Source of the DNA: Flavobacteriales bacterium
Lineage (GTDB): Bacteria; Bacteroidota; Bacteroidia; Flavobacteriales; UBA7430
DNA length: 56,200 nucleotides
NCBI GenBank assembly: GCA_002692065.1
Contig: NZJX01000004.1
Span: 1-56,200, forward strand
Reading direction: 5' to 3'
In this document: positions 1-9,478 of the stretch, one piece after another
Layout: every line of letters starts with the position of its first letter
Position numbering within the stretch: the first letter of the stretch is position 1
Translations under genes and position numbers: made by a program
Notes under the pieces: model-generated
Told to the model about the DNA's origin: nothing
Database searches by the model: none
What the model saw: only the letters and a program-made list of their open reading frames with translations

Positions 1-3000
1 GAAACACTATTGTCAACTACAGGTAAATTTGATAATCTATATGACTCGTCATTTGAAAGATATTGTAAAACATCTTCATGTTGAAGCTTTAATTGATAAC
101 CTTGACCTGGGTGTAAATCGCCAATACCATTAAAACTCCATTCAGGTAAATATGCTAATCCAGTATAGTCTTTAACAATAATCAAATTGTCAGAGGAAGC
201 AAAATCTGAAAAAACTAAATCTGCTGGGGCAGGCTCAATTCTTAGGTAACCTACCATACTCCAGCCAGATGGTAGACTAACAGAATTTTCCTCAGGGAGC
301 ATATATTGTCCGGTATAACTTAAACTATTGGAATTTAATAGCTTAATTTGATAGCCGTGACCAATTTGACAATCACCTATACCGTTAAAACCCCACTCAG
401 GTAAATATGCTAATCCAGAATTATCTTTAGCAATTATAACATCATCATGTATTTGGTATAACATATCTGCCATATCCATACTTTCAGTATACATGTATGT
501 AGAGAACATACTCCATCCCTCCGGAAGATCTATACTTTGCTCCGTTACGAGAGGAATCGCTTCTATTCCAACTAATACAGAAATTCCATTTATTACAAAT
601 TGATCTTGATTTAAAGCACTTTCAAGATAAGTAGCATTAACCTCTATTTGTGTTTGTGAAGAATTATCCCAAACAAACCAATTAAATTGTTCATCAGCAG
701 AAAAACCATCAATTTCGTCAGTAGTAGTGTCGTCACCTTGAACTGCAACTGCATTATTTTCTCCAGTCCATAAGGTGTAACCACCACATTGTAATTCTCC
801 ATTTGAATCATAGTAAAAAGCCCCAATTGCATCTCCAGATTCTAATTGAACACCTTGATCTAAAGAAACTTGAAGAGTAGCATCAATTACCACAGTGTGA
901 TTGGACCCAGTGATTGAAAAATCCCATGGTACAGAGGAAAAAGTACAAGACCCGTCATCCTCCGTTGCATCTGAATCAAAATTTGAGGCAGAATTATCAG
1001 TACATCCGAAAATTGAGAATATACAAGACCCGTTGTCAATACTAGCATTTGGATTAAAGTTTGATGCTTGAGAATCAGTACATCCAGTTGTACCACCACA
1101 ATATTGAGAGAAATAAATTTGGCCTTCATTACCATCTTCTAAGGTTCCACTTGCAAGATCACATAATTCTTCATATTGCAAAGAAAATTCTCCGCCATTC
1201 CATCCATCACCAAACGAATCAAATAAGTTAAATATAAAACCAGCATTATTATTTGGTAAACATAAATTAACTTGATAAGATTCATTAGTTTCATATCCGT
1301 CTCCTGATAAAATAACATCTCCTGAAGATACATCTTCTATTGACCAGCTAATTTCATATCCAAAGTTTTGAGTGTTCAATGTTAATAAAGCATATACTCC
1401 TTCACATTCAAATATACAAGATTCGTCATCTTGTGTAGCATCTGGATTATAATTGAGTGCTGTTTGATCAATACATCCATATACTGTATAAATACAAGAA
1501 TCATCATCTTGTGTTGCGTCAGGATTATAATTTTCAGCAGATTGATCAGTACATCCTAAAATGTAATCACATGAATTATCATCCTGAGTTGCATCAGGAT
1601 TATAATTTTCAGCTAAAGTGTCAGTACAACCATATACTGGTCCACATTCTCCGTCATAGTTTAAACCAAAAAATAATACGCCTTCATTAACTGAACCTTC
1701 TAGGGTACCATACAATAATAAAGAATCATTACTATTTTGAGTAATAGTTACATAATTATTATTCCAACCATCACCATAAGTATCATACATATTAAAAGAT
1801 AAACACCCTTCATGTAAACACAATTCAGTAAAGCCAACTTCTCCCTGATTACCCTGAAGTTCCCAACTCACTTCATACAAATATGATCCTCCGCCCACAT
1901 CAATTGAAACTCCAATTTCTCCATCAAAACATTCGATTGGAGGATATTCACAATTGTTATCATCTTGTGTTGCATCAGGATTATAATTTACCGCTGTGGT
2001 ATCCATACATCCAAATATGTATGTACAGGAATTATCGTCAATTTCGGCTTCAGAGTTATAATTTTCTGCAATTTCATCAGTACATCCATATACTGGACCA
2101 CATTCTCCTTCATGATTTAATCCGAAAAATAAGACTCCCTCATCAACGTAGCCCTCGAGAGTTCCATATAATAAAGTTAATGAGGAATCTCCCTCAGCTT
2201 GTGTTATTGTAACATAATTATTATTCCAACCATCTCCCCAACTATCATACATATTAAATGAAATACATCCATCTTGGAGGCATGCATCATAATTTCCCAC
2301 TCCACCATCAAATCCTTGAACATCCCAACTTACTTCATTTTGCCAGGTACCCCCACCAACTTCAATTGTTACAGAAGTGCCTTCATTACAAATAATTGTC
2401 TGGCAAGAACCATCGTCAGTATTTGCATTTGGATCATACTCTGCATAATTTGGATTTGTACATCCCAATACTGCAATACATTCACCATCATAATCTAAAC
2501 TGAAAAATAGTGCTCCTTCATCCCCATTCTCAAGAGTTCCCTCTAATAGAATTGAATCATTACTATTTTGAGTTATTACTACAAAATTATCATTCCAGCC
2601 ATCTCCCCAACTATCATACATATTAAATACATAACAAGAGTTATTTAAGACACAGTACTGCATTCCAAGACCTGTACCACCATCATTTCCATCAAACTCC
2701 CAACTTAATTCCCAAGAATAGAATCCTCCTACTACCACATCTACAGTTATTGCTTCGTATCCATCACTACAATTTAAAGTTAAACAAGAACCATCATCTG
2801 TATTTGCATCTGGATTATATTCACCATAATTAGAGTCAGTACAACCTAAAACATAATACTCTCCACAATCACCATCAAAATTTACTCCAACTGAAAACTG
2901 ACCTTCTGAACCACTTTCAAGAGTACCATACAATAATGTCGATTGATTACTATTTTGAGTAATAGTTACATAATTATTATTCCAACCATCACCATATGTA

Positions 3001-5387
3001 TCAAACATATTAAATGTTAAGCATGAAGAGTCTTGAAGACAATATTGCATATCAGATCCAATACCCCCCTCATTTCCATTTAATTCCCAACTTACTTCAT
3101 TTTGCCATGTACCACCTCCAATAGATATATTAACTCCTTCAAAACCTTCATTACACTCGATTAATGGGTACTCACAAGATTCATTTTCTACATTAGCCAA
3201 GGAATCATAATTAGTTGCTAATGGATCTAAACAACCATAAATTGCTTCACATTGTTCCTGTGAATTCAATGAAAAAAAGTGGCTTCCAGAAGTTCCCTCA
3301 GGAGAAATTGTCCAGCCGTAAGAAGGAAGAGAAGCAGTAGTAATGACTGAATCATCTATTGAAAATGTTGCTAAACCTCCATTCCAACCATCACCATAAG
3401 AATCAAACATTTGAAACTGCCAGCATCCATTTTCTAAACAAAAACCGTGGTTCCCTTCAGTTTCTCCAAAAGAATATGATTCTGAATATAAATTTTCATC
3501 ATTGAAAATTAAATTCCAGGAAATTTCACCAAACCAATCACTTCCTGAAATATTTAAAGATACACTATTATAATTATCATCACACTGAAGGGTAACACAA
3601 CTTCCATCATCAATATTAGCATTTGGATTGAATTCTGCATAATTTGGATCCATACAACCATATACTGCAATACATTCTGATTGGAAATTTAAACCAAAAA
3701 ATAATACATCTTCAGATCCACTATCCAATGTACCATCTAACAAGATGTTACCATTAGAATTATTTGATATAACTACCATATTCCCATTCCATCCATCACC
3801 ATATGAATCAAACATTATAAAAGGATAACATGAAGAATCAAGTAGACAATACTGCATATTTAATCCTACTCCACCTTCAATGCCATCCAATTCCCAAGTT
3901 ACTTCATTTTGCCATGTACCACCTCCGAGGTTAATTGTTACTCCCTGATAACCCTCATCACATTCAATTGGAGGATATTCGCAGAGTGAGTTATCTTCTT
4001 CCATAGCTTCTGGATTAAAATTTGAAGCTGTTGGATCCATACATCCCTCAATAGGGCCACACTGATCATAAAAATTTAAAGGAAACCACTCGACATTTTC
4101 AAATCCACTTGTAAAAGTTTCATAAAGTAAAGTTGAATCAATATCTGTTTGATTGATAGAAACATAATTACCATTCCATCCATCACCCCAAGAATCATAC
4201 ATCATAAAAGTATAACACCCATTTGCTAGACAAAATTGACTAGATCCTATGTCTCCTGATAGAAGAACACTTGCCCCAGAGGTATCCACACTACCATCAT
4301 CATTTAAAATTACATTTTCTAGTAATTCCCAGCTTACTTCATTTTGATAATATCCACCACCTATATCAATTGATATGGGAGAAAGATCATTGGAAAGACA
4401 ATTACCAAAACAATCTAATCCTTCTTCAGGTCCGTCACCACCGCATGTACCACACTCATCTAATTCTTGACATGAACCATTATCAAAAACTGCTTGAGGG
4501 TTAAAATTACATGCTGTACTATCTGTACAACCGTAATCACTCGTCACTTCGGCATTACTGATTATCCAATCAAAAGCATATGAAACTCTAGCCCATACTC
4601 CAGGATAATTAACATCAGCACATCCATAGCCCCAACTCGTAGCACCAACTAATAACCATCTAGTATTGTCAGAACTTCTAACAACTAGAGGGCCTCCAGA
4701 ATCTCCTTGGCAAGCATCTTCTCCTCCATCAACTAAATCTCCAGCAGTTATCATAGATTCATGAAGTTGTGAACATGGATAACTTCCAGAATTACCATTT
4801 TCGTCTTGAGCAGCTCCACATGCAACATCATTTTCAACAATTGGTGCTTGAGCCATTTGAAGAGTAGATGCCAAAGGACCTCCAGAAGCTGTTGTTCCCC
4901 ATCCAGTGATTGTAGCCATGACTCCACCATCTTCGCTTCCTGCTGTAACCTCTGATGGATCAATTAAATCAATTTTCTGAACAAAATCAGAATAAATAAA
5001 TGTTCCTTCTATTTCGAGCAATGCAAAGTCATGCGATATACTGGTAGGTGAACCATAACTTGGATGAACAATTATTTGTGAAACTGAATATACATCACCA
5101 CCAATAGCAAAAGATGAAGACTCTCCAGCACGGACAAATAAGTTCGATGGACTAGTCCCATTAACACAGTGAGCAGCAGTTAAAACCCATGAATCACCAA
5201 TAATAGATCCCCCACAAAAACCAGATCCTCCTGGACTTGATGTCAAACCAACTTGCCATGGATAATCTTTTATATTTACATCAACGCCCCCTACTACCCT
5301 CTCTTGAGAAAAAACATTATTTGAAATAAGTGAGTAAAATAATATCAAATAGGATGTTTTAACTATTATTTTTTTAATATTTTGCAT
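1..5387 (-). CDS. Giant secreted trypsin-like serine protease with repeat modules (3' end beyond left edge)
   Basis: An uninterrupted minus-strand frame runs from ATG at 5387 off the left edge, giving at least 1795 residues. Residues 1-28 are a signal peptide ending in FSQ, followed by an R30|VVGG activation-type N-terminus. Residues 31 to about 265 are a chymotrypsin-fold (S1) domain with His73 (TAAHC), Asp120 (SHDFALL) and Ser230 (GDSGGP). Asp224, six residues before the serine, and the WGYGC segment predict cleavage after Lys/Arg. After it come 13 copies of the 'GC-D-NYNP-A-DDGSC' Cys module interleaved with eight beta-rich modules carrying 'DSYGDGWNG'. From about residue 1619 there are two GWSM...PEWxFNGIG...GYQ[IL]K domains, the second reaching the edge. 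Secretion is clear from the signal peptide and disulfide-rich modules. T9SS export is inferred, because the C-terminus is not visible. The substrate is unknown. Confidence 0.88.
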   Translation of the reverse strand, partial: MQNIKKIIVKTSYLILFYSLISNNVFSQERVVGGVDVNIKDYPWQVGLTSSPGGSGFCGGSIIGDSWVLTAAHCVNGTSPSNLFVRAGESSSFAIGGDVYSVSQIIVHPSYGSPTSISHDFALLEIEGTFIYSDFVQKIDLIDPSEVTAGSEDGGVMATITGWGTTASGGPLASTLQMAQAPIVENDVACGAAQDENGNSGSYPCSQLHESMITAGDLVDGGEDACQGDSGGPLVVRSSDNTRWLLVGATSWGYGCADVNYPGVWARVSYAFDWIISNAEVTSDYGCTDSTACNFNPQAVFDNGSCQELDECGTCGGDGPEEGLDCFGNCLSNDLSPISIDIGGGYYQNEVSWELLENVILNDDGSVDTSGASVLLSGDIGSSQFCLANGCYTFMMYDSWGDGWNGNYVSINQTDIDSTLLYETFTSGFENVEWFPLNFYDQCGPIEGCMDPTASNFNPEAMEEDNSLCEYPPIECDEGYQGVTINLGGGTWQNEVTWELDGIEGGVGLNMQYCLLDSSCYPFIMFDSYGDGWNGNMVVISNNSNGNILLDGTLDSGSEDVLFFGLNFQSECIAVYGCMDPNYAEFNPNANIDDGSCVTLQCDDNYNSVSLNISGSDWFGEISWNLIFNDENLYSESYSFGETEGNHGFCLENGCWQFQMFDSYGDGWNGGLATFSIDDSVITTASLPSYGWTISPEGTSGSHFFSLNSQEQCEAIYGCLDPLATNYDSLANVENESCEYPLIECNEGFEGVNISIGGGTWQNEVSWELNGNEGGIGSDMQYCLQDSSCLTFNMFDTYGDGWNNNYVTITQNSNQSTLLYGTLESGSEGQFSVGVNFDGDCGEYYVLGCTDSNYGEYNPDANTDDGSCLTLNCSDGYEAITVDVVVGGFYSWELSWEFDGNDGGTGLGMQYCVLNNSCYVFNMYDSWGDGWNDNFVVITQNSNDSILLEGTLENGDEGALFFSLDYDGECIAVLGCTNPNYAEYDPNANTDDGSCQTIICNEGTSVTIEVGGGTWQNEVSWDVQGFDGGVGNYDACLQDGCISFNMYDSWGDGWNNNYVTITQAEGDSSLTLLYGTLEGYVDEGVLFFGLNHEGECGPVYGCTDEIAENYNSEAEIDDNSCTYIFGCMDTTAVNYNPDATQDDNNCEYPPIECFDGEIGVSIDVGGGSYLYEVSWELQGNQGEVGFTELCLHEGCLSFNMYDTYGDGWNNNYVTITQNSNDSLLLYGTLEGSVNEGVLFFGLNYDGECGPVYGCTDTLAENYNPDATQDDNSCDYILGCTDQSAENYNPDATQDDDSCIYTVYGCIDQTALNYNPDATQDDESCIFECEGVYALLTLNTQNFGYEISWSIEDVSSGDVILSGDGYETNESYQVNLCLPNNNAGFIFNLFDSFGDGWNGGEFSLQYEELCDLASGTLEDGNEGQIYFSQYCGGTTGCTDSQASNFNPNASIDNGSCIFSIFGCTDNSASNFDSDATEDDGSCTFSSVPWDFSITGSNHTVVIDATLQVSLDQGVQLESGDAIGAFYYDSNGELQCGGYTLWTGENNAVAVQGDDTTTDEIDGFSADEQFNWFVWDNSSQTQIEVNATYLESALNQDQFVINGISVLVGIEAIPLVTEQSIDLPEGWSMFSTYMYTESMDMADMLYQIHDDVIIAKDNSGLAYLPEWGFNGIGDCQIGHGYQIKLLNSNSLSYTGQYMLPEENSVSLPSGWSMVGYLRIEPAPADLVFSDFASSDNLIIVKDYTGLAYLPEWSFNGIGDLHPGQGYQLKLQHEDVLQYLSNDESYRLSNLPVVDNSV
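1080..4390 (-). repeat. Eight degenerate 'DSYGDGWNG' beta-modules alternating with Cys modules
   Basis: Within the protease gene the encoded unit recurs eight times. Each reads roughly: hydrophobic strand, 'GGGTWQNEVSWEL', then '[24 protein letters not shown]', then 'LLxGTLxxGxEGxLFFGLNxDGEC', followed by one or more 26-residue Cys modules. Copies differ at many positions, so the array is old. The acidic DSYGDGWNG loop looks like a metal- or sugar-binding turn, but that is inference. Confidence 0.75.
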
Positions 5388-5563
5388 CTTGAAGTATTTT
5401 TATATTTATATCTATGTTAGGCTTAATCTAATTCAATCTTAATTTTAAAAGGATTAACTTAAATTATCTAAGCAAATTAACACTAAAGAATAATTAAATT
5501 TCTAACTTAGTAAAGATAACTATATTTTTTTATTAATTAAATTTCAAAAGAATCTATTTTTAA

Positions 5564-6538
5564 GTGGTTTCAAGTGAGAAAATTTTTAATATCAATTCTA
5601 AAAAAGAATTTGAATCATTAGCAATCGAAATATTTAAATATCAAGCTAAAAAAAATTTAGTTTACAATAAATACATAACCAGCTTGGGAATTGACTTTAT
5701 GAATATTGATGAGTTAGAAAAGATACCTTTTTTGCCAATTAATTTTTTTAAAAGCCAACAAATTATTTCATCAAAAAATAATATTGATAAAGTATTTTTT
5801 AGCAGCGGGACAAGTGGTTTAAGAAGTAAACATTATGTTTTTGATTTAAATCTTTATGAAAAAAGTCTAATTAAATCTTTTGAATATTTTTATGGAAATA
5901 TTAAAAATTATACTTTTTATGCACTTATTCCCTCAATTCAATCATTAAACGAATCCTCACTTGTTTACATGACAAAAAAATTTATACAATTAAGTGAAAA
6001 CGCTAACAGTAATTTTTATTTTAATGATTATAATCATTTATTTAAAAAATTATCAAGTATTCAGAATAAGAAGACAATTTTAATTGGATTAGGATTTGCT
6101 CTTCTGGATTTTTGCAAAAAATTTCCATTAAAGTTAAATAACACTATTGTTATTGAGACTGGGGGTATGAAAAATATCAATAAAGAGATGCATAAGGTTG
6201 AACTACATCAAATTTTAAAAAAAAAATTTAATACTAATCAAATTCACTCTGAATACGGTATGACAGAATTACTTTCTCAATCATATTCAAAAAAAAATGG
6301 TAAATTTAAGAGCCCACCATGGAAAAAAGTTCAATGCAGAGATATAACAGATCCTTTGAGTAGTAATAAAAATTCTGGAGCAATAAATATAATTGATTTA
6401 GCTAATTATCACTCTTGTTCATTTATTGCTACTAATGACTTAGGAAAAATAAATAATGATAATACATTTGAAATATTGGGAAGATTGCAAGAAAGTGATA
6501 TTAGAGGATGTAATCAAATACTTGATCAAATAACTTAA
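5564..6538 (+). CDS. LuxE-like acyl-protein synthetase
   Basis: A 324-residue protein of the LuxE/acyl-protein synthetase family, related to adenylate-forming (ANL) enzymes. Around residues 84-91 there is the ATP-loop-like 'FSSGTSG'; about 205-209 has 'ETGGM', and 'HSEYGMTELLSQ' follows near 224-236. Members activate a fatty acid or other carboxylate as acyl-AMP and hold it as a thioester. No luxC reductase or acyltransferase partner is adjacent, so the substrate is unknown. The start is GTG at 5564; no in-frame ATG lies near the conserved N-terminal 'IFNINSKKEFESLA'. The 3' end overlaps tyrS by four bases, tail to tail. Confidence 0.82.
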   Translation: MVSSEKIFNINSKKEFESLAIEIFKYQAKKNLVYNKYITSLGIDFMNIDELEKIPFLPINFFKSQQIISSKNNIDKVFFSSGTSGLRSKHYVFDLNLYEKSLIKSFEYFYGNIKNYTFYALIPSIQSLNESSLVYMTKKFIQLSENANSNFYFNDYNHLFKKLSSIQNKKTILIGLGFALLDFCKKFPLKLNNTIVIETGGMKNINKEMHKVELHQILKKKFNTNQIHSEYGMTELLSQSYSKKNGKFKSPPWKKVQCRDITDPLSSNKNSGAINIIDLANYHSCSFIATNDLGKINNDNTFEILGRLQESDIRGCNQILDQIT

Positions 6539-7809
6539 ACTAATTTTATCAAAAAGTAATTTTTTTTACCTTTCTGGATGATAATATATTTATCACCAAT
6601 AATGTCTTTTTGATTAATTATTTTATGCTCATTTACTTTTTTTTTATTGATACTTATCGCGTTAGATCTTAACATTCTCATTACTTCCCCATTAGACTTA
6701 AATATTTTTGATTTCTGGGCTAATAATTCAATTATATTTATTCCATTTATAATTTCATTCATTGATATCTCGTGTTGAGGCACTCCCTCAAAAATATCAA
6801 GTATATCTTTCTCAGATATATTTAACATCTCATCTGTAGTATTTTTCCCAAACAAGATTCTTGAAACTTGAACTGCATTGTTATAAGATTCCTCATCATG
6901 AACTCGGATTGTCAACTCTCTAGCCAAATTTTCTTGTAAAATTCTTAAATGAGGATTTTTTAAATGGGTTTTTATCAAAATTTCAATTTCACTTTTATCT
7001 TTTAGACTAAATATTTTAATAAAATTAATTGCATCAGCATCTGAAGAATTTAACCAATATTGATAAAACTTATAAGGTGATGTTTTTTTTGAATCTAACC
7101 AAAGGTTTCCACTTTCAGTTTTTCCAAATTTAGAACCATCACTTTTTTTAATTAAAGGAGTAGTTAAGGCATATGACTCACCTTTTAGTTTCTTTCTAAT
7201 CAACTCAGTTCCTGAAACAATATTTCCCCATTGATCTGACCCTCCCAACTGTATAATGCAATTTTTATTTTTGAATAAATAATAAAAGTCATACCCTTGT
7301 ATTAGTTGGTAAGTAAATTCAGTAAATGATATTCCTGATTCTAATCTTGATTTAACAGAATCTTTACTCATCATTTGGTTAACACTTATATATTTTCCTA
7401 TATCTCTTATAAAATCAAGAATTTTTATATCCTTGAACCAATCATGATTATTTACAATTTCGGCTGAATTTTCCCCACAATTAAAATCTAAAAACTTTAA
7501 TAATTGTTTTTTTATACCCTTGATATTTTGATTTATAATTTTTTCTGACAGTAAAACTCTTTCTTTTGATTTTCCTGATGGGTCACCTACCATTCCAGTT
7601 GCACCTCCGATCAAAATTATTGGCTTATGTCCACATTTTTGAAAGTGAACAAGAGTCATTATTTGGACTAAATTACCTATATGAAGTGAATCTGCTGTTG
7701 GATCAAAACCAATATATCCAACAATTAATGATTTTTTGAGTTTATCCTCTGTTCCAGGGATAAAATCATGAATCATCCCTCTCCATTGTAGTTGTTTGAA
7801 AAAATTCAT
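6535..7809 (-). CDS. tyrS: Tyrosyl-tRNA synthetase
   Basis: A class I aminoacyl-tRNA synthetase of 424 residues, the normal length for bacterial TyrRS. The N-terminal Rossmann fold has the HIGH-equivalent 'SLHIGNLVQ' at about 41-49. The tyrosine-site segment 'QLIQGYDFYYL' and 'QLGGSDQWGNI' are present, and the KMSKS-equivalent is 'KFGKT' near 227-231. The C-terminus is an S4 RNA-binding domain (RMLRSNAISINKKKV). The start codon overlaps the stop of the upstream DUF4296 gene as ATGA, so the two are probably co-transcribed and translationally coupled. Confidence 0.96.
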   Translation of the reverse strand: MNFFKQLQWRGMIHDFIPGTEDKLKKSLIVGYIGFDPTADSLHIGNLVQIMTLVHFQKCGHKPIILIGGATGMVGDPSGKSKERVLLSEKIINQNIKGIKKQLLKFLDFNCGENSAEIVNNHDWFKDIKILDFIRDIGKYISVNQMMSKDSVKSRLESGISFTEFTYQLIQGYDFYYLFKNKNCIIQLGGSDQWGNIVSGTELIRKKLKGESYALTTPLIKKSDGSKFGKTESGNLWLDSKKTSPYKFYQYWLNSSDADAINFIKIFSLKDKSEIEILIKTHLKNPHLRILQENLARELTIRVHDEESYNNAVQVSRILFGKNTTDEMLNISEKDILDIFEGVPQHEISMNEIINGINIIELLAQKSKIFKSNGEVMRMLRSNAISINKKKVNEHKIINQKDIIGDKYIIIQKGKKNYFLIKLV

Positions 7810-8177
7810 AATTTTATATTTGTTTGTTTTATTTTAATCAAAACTGAATCCAAAATCATATCAAATTTATTGGGATTTTCTATACAATTTATTAAATTTT
7901 TCTCAAAATCTTCAATAGAGTAATTTGTTGAATCAAATATTAAAGGGTAATATGTTCCTAAAAATTTTTCTTGCCGACCAAAACTTTGAAGATTATTAAA
8001 TTTTGACTTAGACTCTAATATATATATTTTTGTCAAAATTTTAATCATTTCACTATCACTAATTTTAATATATGTTTCTTTTTTTGAGCAAGAAAAAATT
8101 AATAATAAACTTAAAATTGAAAAAATTAAATTTTTAGAATTAAATAAACTCCAAAGATGTACCTTTATGATTTTCAT
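7806..8177 (-). CDS. DUF4296 domain lipoprotein
   Basis: A small predicted lipoprotein of about 123 residues. A hydrophobic stretch leads into 'LLLIFSCSKKE', where the Cys sits in a Bacteroidota-style lipobox. The mature part matches the DUF4296 family, with an EMIKILTKIYILE helix and a YY...DSTNYSIEDFEKNL region. The function is unknown. I prefer the ATG at 8177, which gives a basic signal-peptide n-region; ATG at 8189 is equally open. Either start overlaps the end of pyrC by more than 30 bases. The pyrC-DUF4296 pairing is one I recall from other Flavobacteriia, which supports the call. Confidence 0.75.
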   Translation of the reverse strand: MKIIKVHLWSLFNSKNLIFSILSLLLIFSCSKKETYIKISDSEMIKILTKIYILESKSKFNNLQSFGRQEKFLGTYYPLIFDSTNYSIEDFEKNLINCIENPNKFDMILDSVLIKIKQTNIKL

Positions 8178-9474
8178 TAAAAATTCCATTGTTATATACT
8201 AAATTACCATTTACAAATGTTGATTTAATAGATGACTTAAACTTCATTCCTTCTAGAGGTGACCAACCACACTTATACAAAATATTTTTATTATTAACTT
8301 CCCATTCATTTGAAAAGTCTAAAAATACTAAATCAGCATAATAACCTTCTTTAATAAATCCTCTATCTTTAATTTTAAAACATTTAGCTGGAGCATGACA
8401 CATTTTTTCGACTATCCACTCTATACTTAATTTCCCTGAATGAAAAAACTCTAACATTGAAACTAAAGAATGCTGGACCATTGGCCCTCCAGATGGACAG
8501 GTTGGATAAGAATTCATTTTTTCTTCCAAAGTGTGAGGTGCATGATCAGTAGCAATAACGTCAATATTATTATTTACTAATCCATTCAAAATTGCATCTT
8601 TATCATACGAAGTTTTTACTGCAGGATTCCATTTAATTAGTGCCCCTTTATTTTTGTAAAAACTATCGTCAAAAATCAAGTGATGGATACATGCCTCTGA
8701 TGTTATCATTTTTTTTTCTAAAGGAATTTTATTTGAAAAAAAACTGATTTCCTCTTTTGTAGAAATATGAAGAATATGAAGTCTAGAATTATATTTTTTT
8801 GCTAAATCAATTGCTAAAGAGGAAGATTTAATACATGCCTCTCGGTTTCTGATAATTGGATGAAATTTCATAGGAATTTTTTCTCCAAATTGTTGTTTAA
8901 ATTTTTTTAAATTGGATTTAACTATTCTTTCATCTTCACAATGAACTGCAATCAACATATTTGAGTTTGCAAATATTTTCTCTAGTACGTTTAAATTATC
9001 AACTAACATATTTCCAGTTGAAGAGCCCATAAAAATTTTTAATCCTGGAACACTTTTAGGATTAATTTTTAGAATTTCATCATAGTTATCATTGGAAGCA
9101 CCCATATAAAATGAATAATTTGCCAATGAGGTTTTAGATGCAATTTCAAATTTCTGGTCAAGAAATTTTTGATTTAAAGTTTGTGGTATCGTATTTGGCA
9201 TTTCCATGAAAGAAGTAATTCCACCAGCCACTGCAGCCTTAGATTCAGAATATATTGAAGCCTTATGGGTCAGACCTGGTTCTCTAAAATGGACTTGATC
9301 ATCAATAACACCAGGAATCACAAATTTATTGTTAGCATTAATTATATTACTTATTTTTAAATCTATTTTAGGAGAAATTTTTTTTATTCTATCATTTTCT
9401 ATTAATATATCACTTTTGAAAACTTCTCCTGAATTAACAATTTTTGCATCTTTAATTAATTTCAAATTATTCAT
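8140..9474 (-). CDS. pyrC: Dihydroorotase
   Basis: An amidohydrolase of 444 residues that cyclises carbamoyl-aspartate to dihydroorotate in pyrimidine synthesis. Visible elements are 'DDQVHFREPGLTHK' (metal and substrate loop, about 58-71), 'AAVAGGITSFMEMPN', 'HCEDER', 'LHILHIST' and 'DVIATDHAPHT' (catalytic Asp). The first metal-site His of the usual DxHxHxR pattern is Gln (D-x-Q-V-H-F-R). I recall this as usual for Bacteroidota dihydroorotases, so it is probably lineage-specific rather than a defect. The gene starts four bases after the glycosyltransferase stop, in one minus-strand operon. Confidence 0.93.
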   Translation of the reverse strand: MNNLKLIKDAKIVNSGEVFKSDILIENDRIKKISPKIDLKISNIINANNKFVIPGVIDDQVHFREPGLTHKASIYSESKAAVAGGITSFMEMPNTIPQTLNQKFLDQKFEIASKTSLANYSFYMGASNDNYDEILKINPKSVPGLKIFMGSSTGNMLVDNLNVLEKIFANSNMLIAVHCEDERIVKSNLKKFKQQFGEKIPMKFHPIIRNREACIKSSSLAIDLAKKYNSRLHILHISTKEEISFFSNKIPLEKKMITSEACIHHLIFDDSFYKNKGALIKWNPAVKTSYDKDAILNGLVNNNIDVIATDHAPHTLEEKMNSYPTCPSGGPMVQHSLVSMLEFFHSGKLSIEWIVEKMCHAPAKCFKIKDRGFIKEGYYADLVFLDFSNEWEVNNKNILYKCGWSPLEGMKFKSSIKSTFVNGNLVYNNGIFNENHKGTSLEFI

Positions 9475-9478
9475 AAAT

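Noticed and set aside
644..1333. Short minus-strand open frames rich in Leu, Ile and Met
   Set aside because: They are out-of-frame readings of the same minus-strand protease gene and overlap it entirely.
1457..2498. Plus-strand open frames rich in His, Tyr, Asn and Gln
   Set aside because: They are antisense shadows of the repeat-coding protease gene on the minus strand; their composition mirrors the reverse complement of the Asn/Asp/Gly-rich modules and they have no recognisable motif.
5388..5563. Possible RNA gene or promoter in the gap between the protease and the LuxE-like gene
   Set aside because: The gap is AT-rich with only off-by-one TAnnTTTG matches and no stable stem; nothing could be supported.
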